Shown one piece after another: positions 14,444 to 18,668 of a DNA stretch of 18,668 nucleotides; within the stretch, counting starts at the first letter, position 1, and each line of letters begins with the position of its first letter. The DNA is taken from assembly GCA_037446075.1 (NCBI GenBank), contig JBBIJH010000043.1, positions 1 through 18,668 on the forward strand, written 5' to 3'. Under the pieces are notes generated by a model that was not told the DNA's origin, did not search any database, and saw only the letters and a program-made list of their open reading frames with translations. Origin of the DNA: JBBIJH01 sp037446075 (GTDB lineage: Bacteria > Bacteroidota > Ignavibacteria > UBA10030 > JAHEZR01). The position numbers and the translations under genes were made by a program.

Positions 14444-15772
14444 ATGAGATACATCGCGGCATTGTTCGTTACGATATTCTTTGCTTTCGTCACAAACAGC
14501 TTTGGTCAGCAGCGAGCCTACAGTTTCACCCTTGAGCAACAGGATGATCCCGGCTATGTGCTTTACAAATCGGGCTACCATCTAGTCCTCCAGGCAAACT
14601 GGAAGGATGCCCAGAAGAAGTTTGAACAGATTCTCAAATTCTATCCCAAGGTCTCCAAATATTATGACGATGCGAGCTACTGGTACGCTTACTGCCTGAA
14701 ATATCAGGATCAGAAGAAAGCGCTCGAGGCTTACAAGAAATACCTCAAAGAATTTCCCACCAGCCGTTACCGCAGGGACGCACTTGAGGACCTTGCGGAA
14801 CTGCAAACGAGAGTTCAAAAGAATATCATTGTTTTCACGGACAGTCTGATTCGTCGGAGTGCCGAGATCCAACGGATGAATGATAGCCTTTACCGCCACG
14901 GCCGGAAACTCCGCGTACAAGTTCCAGAAATCCCGGATATCCATGTTGTTCTCCCCGATCTTGAAAACTTCCGGATCGACATTCCCGATGTGGCCATCAT
15001 GGCAAACAGAATGTCGGATGAACTCGAATGGGGCATCGGGGCGTTCCCGCAAATTCAAAGAGCGAGAGACCTCGACAAGAATGCCAGATTGAAATTAGCA
15101 GCCCTTCGTGGAATTGCAGCAGATCAGGATGAAGACTCCTTTAACACTGTCAAAGATTTCCTTCTCGACCGGAGAGAGCATCCGCAACTTCGCATCGAAG
15201 CGTTAAGCCTTCTGGGTCGTTATAGAGATTTCGACACTTTTCCCATCCTGGAAGAGATTGCAAAGAACGATCCTGATACGCAGCTACGGATCTATGCTAT
15301 TGACCTCTTCGGCAGGAGTGGCAAGAACAAGGATGTAATCGCCGAAAAGTTGATAGACCTCTATGCGATGGCACCGAAAGAACCCCGGGAGATGAAGGAG
15401 CGGTTGATTAGCTCCATCGGACGGCTGAAAACAAAGAAGGGGAGAGACTTTCTCATCAGAGTTGCAAAGACCGATCCGGACACCCGCATGCGCGAGGGTG
15501 CAATCTATTTTATCGGTACCTATGAAACAGACAAGGATGCCGCCTTCACGACCCTGGTGGAGATCTACGATGCTATTCCTAAGGAGGATCGGGATGCAAA
15601 GGAGCGGGTGATTTCCTTCATTGGCCGACTTGGAACAGATAAGAGTGTTGACTTCCTCACACGCATCGCAAATAGCGATGAGGATTACTCAGTGCGCGAA
15701 TCCGCCCTGTACTATCTTGGCCGATCGAAAGAAGGAAAGAAGGCGCTTCATGAGATTCTGAGACGAAAGTAG
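14444..15772 (+). CDS. exported TPR/HEAT-repeat protein of unknown function
   Basis: A 442-residue protein with a clear signal peptide (MRYIAALFVTIFFAFVTNSFGQ, cleavage near 21). Residues about 35-125 form TPR-like helices: YKSGYHLVLQANWKDAQKKF, then DASYWYAYCLKYQDQKKALEAY ending in KKYLKEFPTSRYRRDAL, as in the YbgF type. A coiled segment and a proline-rich beta stretch (PEIPDIHVVLPDLENF) span 125-185. From about 210 to 435 there are HEAT-type helical repeats with a recurring xFLxRIAKxDPD ... RExAIYxxG pattern. No catalytic motif is seen, so it is probably a scaffold or binding protein in the periplasm or at the outer membrane. A strong Shine-Dalgarno (AGAGGGG, 8 nt before ATG 14444) is unusual for this window and suggests high translation. 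It is directly behind the sigma/anti-sigma pair and is a likely regulon member or sensor partner. Confidence 0.8.
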   Translation: MRYIAALFVTIFFAFVTNSFGQQRAYSFTLEQQDDPGYVLYKSGYHLVLQANWKDAQKKFEQILKFYPKVSKYYDDASYWYAYCLKYQDQKKALEAYKKYLKEFPTSRYRRDALEDLAELQTRVQKNIIVFTDSLIRRSAEIQRMNDSLYRHGRKLRVQVPEIPDIHVVLPDLENFRIDIPDVAIMANRMSDELEWGIGAFPQIQRARDLDKNARLKLAALRGIAADQDEDSFNTVKDFLLDRREHPQLRIEALSLLGRYRDFDTFPILEEIAKNDPDTQLRIYAIDLFGRSGKNKDVIAEKLIDLYAMAPKEPREMKERLISSIGRLKTKKGRDFLIRVAKTDPDTRMREGAIYFIGTYETDKDAAFTTLVEIYDAIPKEDRDAKERVISFIGRLGTDKSVDFLTRIANSDEDYSVRESALYYLGRSKEGKKALHEILRRK

Positions 15773-15796
15773 GAAGAACTACTGCAGAGATCTTAT

Positions 15797-16798
15797 TTGC
15801 AAGCTTGGCTTGTTTTCCTTCTGAGTTTTTCTCTCGTAATCCCCACCGTAGGTCAACAACAACCTTCCCTCCTCACGCCAGACTGCGTTCGATTGACGGA
15901 AACGTTTCGCCTCGCCCAAGCATTAGCCAACGAAGTGTGGGAGGACTGGAGTAAAGCTTCCTTTGCTGTGCTTCTCGTTACACCCGAGCATGAGTTCTTG
16001 ATCCGTCATCCTAATCCATCGAAGGATTTTACCTCAACCGGGTATGATTCGCTCTTGAGAAGCGAGGTCTACTTCCGCAGGAGCGTATATCAAACTAATC
16101 TCCTAGCCACCTTCCCTGCGGTTAACGGACTCCCAACAATTGTCGTTGGCACCCCCGAGAATACATCGAAAACCTCGACCGCCTGGGTGATAACAATCCT
16201 TCATGAGCATTTTCATCAGTTGCAGCAATCCCAGCCTGGTTACTTTTCTGACGTGAACGCCTTGGGCCTCACACGGGGAGACACAACAGGCATGTGGATG
16301 CTGAACTACCCCTTCCCCTATGACTCCGCGAAAGTAGAAAGGCAGTTCTCCCTCTTGTGTCAATCACTGTGGGAAACTGTAGAGTCGAGAGAGACAAAAG
16401 AGTTTGCCAACAAGCTCTCAGCTTATCTCGAAGCGCGGAGGCGGTTCAAAGACGTACTGTCTGATGATGACTTCAAATACTTTTCATTCCAGCTTTGGCA
16501 AGAGGGTATCGCTCGATATACGGAGTATCAGATTGCAAAATTAGCCGCGGAGAAGTACAAGCCGACCAACGAGTTCAAATCCCTTCCTGATTTCACTCCG
16601 TTTAAAGCAGTCGCTGACTCAATGCTTAAGAACATTCTCTCCGAACTTCCAACCCTCCCACTCGCGGGTTACAGAAGAGTTGCTTTCTACTACATCGGTG
16701 CCGCCGAAGGATTGCTCCTCGATACGATAAATCCAAAGTGGAAGAAGATGTATTTTCAGAAGAAATTCTCGCCCGAAGTGTATTTTGGCCGGGACTGA
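15797..16798 (+). CDS. exported HExxH (gluzincin-like) metallopeptidase homologue
   Basis: A 333-residue protein starting at TTG 15797; no ATG or GTG lies between it and the preceding in-frame stop, which is the end of the HEAT-repeat gene 24 bp away. A signal peptide covers residues 1-20 (WLVFLLSFSLVIPTVGQ). The zincin motif is HEHFH at 136-140 in WVITILHEHFHQLQQSQ, with E137 as candidate general base. Downstream WQEGIARYTEYQ (234-245) provides E236 or E243 as a possible third zinc ligand, as in peptidases with an ExxAxY-type helix. The spacing of about 100 residues is longer than in thermolysin-like enzymes. I do not recognise a specific peptidase family. It is the fourth gene of the sigma-led cluster, so a secreted protease or inactive relative serving envelope stress is plausible but unproven. 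Convergent with the amidase. Confidence 0.7.
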   Translation: MQAWLVFLLSFSLVIPTVGQQQPSLLTPDCVRLTETFRLAQALANEVWEDWSKASFAVLLVTPEHEFLIRHPNPSKDFTSTGYDSLLRSEVYFRRSVYQTNLLATFPAVNGLPTIVVGTPENTSKTSTAWVITILHEHFHQLQQSQPGYFSDVNALGLTRGDTTGMWMLNYPFPYDSAKVERQFSLLCQSLWETVESRETKEFANKLSAYLEARRRFKDVLSDDDFKYFSFQLWQEGIARYTEYQIAKLAAEKYKPTNEFKSLPDFTPFKAVADSMLKNILSELPTLPLAGYRRVAFYYIGAAEGLLLDTINPKWKKMYFQKKFSPEVYFGRD

Positions 16799-16816
16799 CT
16801 CGATTAGAGCCAGAAT

Positions 16817-18469
16817 CTAGTTCGACCCGCCAATCTCCCTTCCTTCATCGAGCGTCTTTTCGTACTCTGCCTTGTACCTCTTAACAGCAGAAAAAATTGC
16901 CTCTGCAATTTGCTGCTGCCCCTTCTGGCTCTTCAAATAGCGTTCGTCCTCCCGGTTCGACAGATATGCGGTTTCTACAAGGACGTTCGGCATGGAAGCA
17001 CCGACGAGAACATGGAACCCGGCCTGCTTGACTCCGTTATCGCTTAATGGGAGTCTCCTACCCATCTCTGCTTGAAGAATCTCAGCAAAGCGCTCGCTAT
17101 ATCGCATGTACGCGCTCTGCGCCATCGTCACGAGGATGAAATTCTCCTCGCTGAGCTCCTGGTATCGCTGTTGATAGCCTTTTTCGAGCCGGATGACAGC
17201 ATTCTCTCGCCTTGCGATCTCGACGGCGTGCTCTGTTCGCCCAGCCCGCAGCAAGTAAACCTCAAACCCTCTCTGCACGTGTGGTTTCCGTCTCATCGAG
17301 TTACAATGAATGCTGATGAACAACTTCCCTTTCGCCGAGTTCGCGATCTGTCCCCGGCGATAAAGCTCAACGAAGGTGTCCGTCTTCCGCGTGTAGACCA
17401 CTTTGACATCCTTCAGATTTCTCTCGATCAACCTTCCAAGCTTCAACGCGACACCGAGCGTGACATCTTTCTCTTTCACTCGGGTAACCCCGATTGCACC
17501 AGGATCTTCTCCCCCATGGCCCGCGTCGATGACAATTACGTCCAATTTCCATCTGTCTCTGGTTCCCTTGAGAGCCGCGAGTAGCTCCCGTCTCTCCGCT
17601 TCCGCTGCAATGCTATCGGCGCGGGTCATCACACGGAGCGATACAAGGAGATCGTGGCTGGCAGGATCGGCGGTGATTTCACTGCTGGCGACATTCTGGG
17701 TCAACTTCAATGTCAGTTGTGCCGAGGTGGGATACTGAATCGCGACGACTTTGCTAAAAATGTCCGTCGGCCGGGCCATGTTCATTCTCTCCACGTCGAC
17801 TCTCGCATTTGCAATCGTGATGTACAACCAACGGTCATCCTTTTGCCAGCACTCATATTCTTCCAAGCGTTTATTTGCGGAGAGGCGAACCACATAGCCG
17901 TTGAGTTTCGGCTCGACGGATAACCCTGTAATGTCGAAGGCACCCGGTCGCGTCACCGATTCGACGGAAGCATCCTTTGCCGGCAGGAGGAGAGAGATTT
18001 GCCTTTCAAAGATATTTCTGAAGAGAGGGAAAAAAGAAGTGGATGGAACGTATAGTTTTCTGTCATGAATTTCTACGGCGTTTGGAAGCTGATGAACGCT
18101 GGCAGCGTTCGTCGCTACATCTGTGATGACGATGAAAGGACTCTCGGCAGTAGCTTTCAGGCGGTAAGCTTTCAGCCGCACTTCGAGCTTCCTCGCTTCC
18201 TCGTTCCTATAAGTTCCAAGGCCCAGCGAAGAGGCAAGGTCGTCAAGTGACGCGTAGGTCAGTTCTCCTTCATCATAACTTGGTATGGAGATTGGGTTCG
18301 CTGTATCCCCATCCACTGCGATCTTCAACACACGCTGCTGAAGAGGAGTGTGTGCCTCCAGAGAGTACGATAGCAGTAGGCAGGCGCAACCGAAAAGCGG
18401 TCGGAAGCTCCTCAAAAGCCTCATCCTCACTCGTATCGTGGGAAGAGCCATCGCCGCATTCAACTCCAT
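16817..18469 (-). CDS. N-acetylmuramoyl-L-alanine amidase (Amidase_3, AmiC-like)
   Basis: A roughly 550-residue exported peptidoglycan hydrolase that cuts the bond between MurNAc and the peptide stem. Numbering from ATG 18469: the signal sequence spans about 15-40 (RLLRSFRPLFGCACLLLSYS). A copper-amine-oxidase-N/AMIN-like beta region covers about 45-290. The zinc amidase domain covers about 305-540, with zinc ligands H318 in VIDAGHGGEDPGAIG, E333 in KEKDVT and H388 in FISIHCNS, and catalytic E499 in VLVETAYLSNREDE. All are intact. ATG 18469 has AGGAA just upstream and overlaps the stop of the upstream dehydrogenase by 10 nt; starts at 18532, 18451 or 18424 are also possible. Such enzymes split daughter cells and remodel the wall; no activator gene is seen here. 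Confidence 0.92.
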   Translation of the reverse strand: MELNAAMALPTIRVRMRLLRSFRPLFGCACLLLSYSLEAHTPLQQRVLKIAVDGDTANPISIPSYDEGELTYASLDDLASSLGLGTYRNEEARKLEVRLKAYRLKATAESPFIVITDVATNAASVHQLPNAVEIHDRKLYVPSTSFFPLFRNIFERQISLLLPAKDASVESVTRPGAFDITGLSVEPKLNGYVVRLSANKRLEEYECWQKDDRWLYITIANARVDVERMNMARPTDIFSKVVAIQYPTSAQLTLKLTQNVASSEITADPASHDLLVSLRVMTRADSIAAEAERRELLAALKGTRDRWKLDVIVIDAGHGGEDPGAIGVTRVKEKDVTLGVALKLGRLIERNLKDVKVVYTRKTDTFVELYRRGQIANSAKGKLFISIHCNSMRRKPHVQRGFEVYLLRAGRTEHAVEIARRENAVIRLEKGYQQRYQELSEENFILVTMAQSAYMRYSERFAEILQAEMGRRLPLSDNGVKQAGFHVLVGASMPNVLVETAYLSNREDERYLKSQKGQQQIAEAIFSAVKRYKAEYEKTLDEGREIGGSN

Positions 18470-18668
18470 TGTTCCTGAATTACCATTCTCCGTTTGCACA
18501 GCTCTCCAATGAAGATTTCTGCCGGGACACATTCCTCTGGGCAGTAGACCCCTTTAGCAGAGATTTCTCCACTTATGATCATCTGGGCGATAATGGAAGT
18601 GGAAAACCCAGTCGTGCGCATCATTGCCGTCAAGAAAGTGGTTTCATCATAACGATCGATCATCGTAT
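18460..18668 (-). CDS. saccharopine dehydrogenase-like oxidoreductase, C-terminal end (partial)
   Basis: The window edge cuts this gene, and only its last 69 codons are visible. The sequence IDRYDETTFLTAMMRTTG, then SIIAQMIISGEISAKGVYCP and EECVPAEIFIGELCKRR matches the C-terminus of saccharopine dehydrogenase / lysine 6-dehydrogenase-type proteins. There a helix with TAMxRTTGF and the GVxxPExxVP turn close the protein. The NAD(P)-binding half is outside the window, so the substrate (saccharopine, carboxynorspermidine or other) cannot be judged. It reads toward the amidase, whose start overlaps its stop by 10 nt, implying shared transcription. Confidence 0.8.
   Translation of the reverse strand, partial: TMIDRYDETTFLTAMMRTTGFSTSIIAQMIISGEISAKGVYCPEECVPAEIFIGELCKRRMVIQEQWS

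Noticed and set aside
16800..16825. Imperfect inverted repeat between the convergent peptidase and amidase genes
   Set aside because: TCGA/TAGA with TCTA/TCGA halves gives a short, bulged, AT-leaning stem without a T-run; too weak to call a bidirectional terminator.
1..18668. CRISPR arrays, insertion sequences or prophage genes
   Set aside because: No regularly spaced repeats, transposase, integrase or phage structural genes were seen; apart from the small repeats near the tRNA the window looks like ordinary chromosome.

Overview
The window (about 18.7 kb, roughly 50% GC by eye) looks like chromosome from a Gram-negative bacterium, probably in the Fibrobacteres-Chlorobi-Bacteroidetes group near Ignavibacteria/Chlorobi. 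An LptD-type LPS-assembly barrel and a periplasmic-type amidase show a double membrane. The DUF2723 membrane glycosyltransferase is common in Bacteroidetes/Chlorobi-type genomes. Many starts lack a good Shine-Dalgarno, which is frequent in that group. The placement is an inference. A 32-N assembly gap at 7402-7433 and two nearby reading-frame lesions suggest a draft or metagenome-derived sequence.

Left part, + strand: a ROK-family sugar kinase (61-1014), then an LptD-like protein (1033-3576). A long minus-strand run follows, read from 10590 down to 3619: macro-domain protein, SAM methyltransferase (overlapping by ATGA), broken DUF2723 glycosyltransferase, a degenerate tRNA-Leu relic, an intact tRNA-Leu(UAG), and the classic protein quality-control cluster tig-clpP-clpX. 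The 333 bp between tig and the glycosyltransferase hold the tRNA, its relic, a perfect hairpin and a possible 35-codon ORF. No other gene-free stretch exceeds 300 bp.

Middle, + strand: a divergent promoter region (10591-10767) separates the macro gene from a manganese module, an MntR-like DtxR-family repressor and an Nramp (MntH) Mn2+ importer. A TTAGG-N4-CCTAA palindrome sits between the predicted -10 box and the start codon, as expected for autorepression.

Right part: an ECF sigma factor, a membrane anti-sigma factor with a zinc-finger motif, an exported TPR/HEAT-repeat protein and an exported HExxH metallopeptidase-like protein form a tight four-gene + strand cluster (12965-16798). This is the best candidate for a little-described system, a sigma-controlled envelope protein/protease module. 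On the opposite strand lie an N-acetylmuramoyl-L-alanine amidase and, cut by the window edge, the C-terminus of a saccharopine-dehydrogenase-like protein. Several genes (LptD, amidase, sigma cluster, Clp/trigger factor) concern envelope building and protein quality control, but apart from the obvious operons there is no evidence that they are co-regulated.
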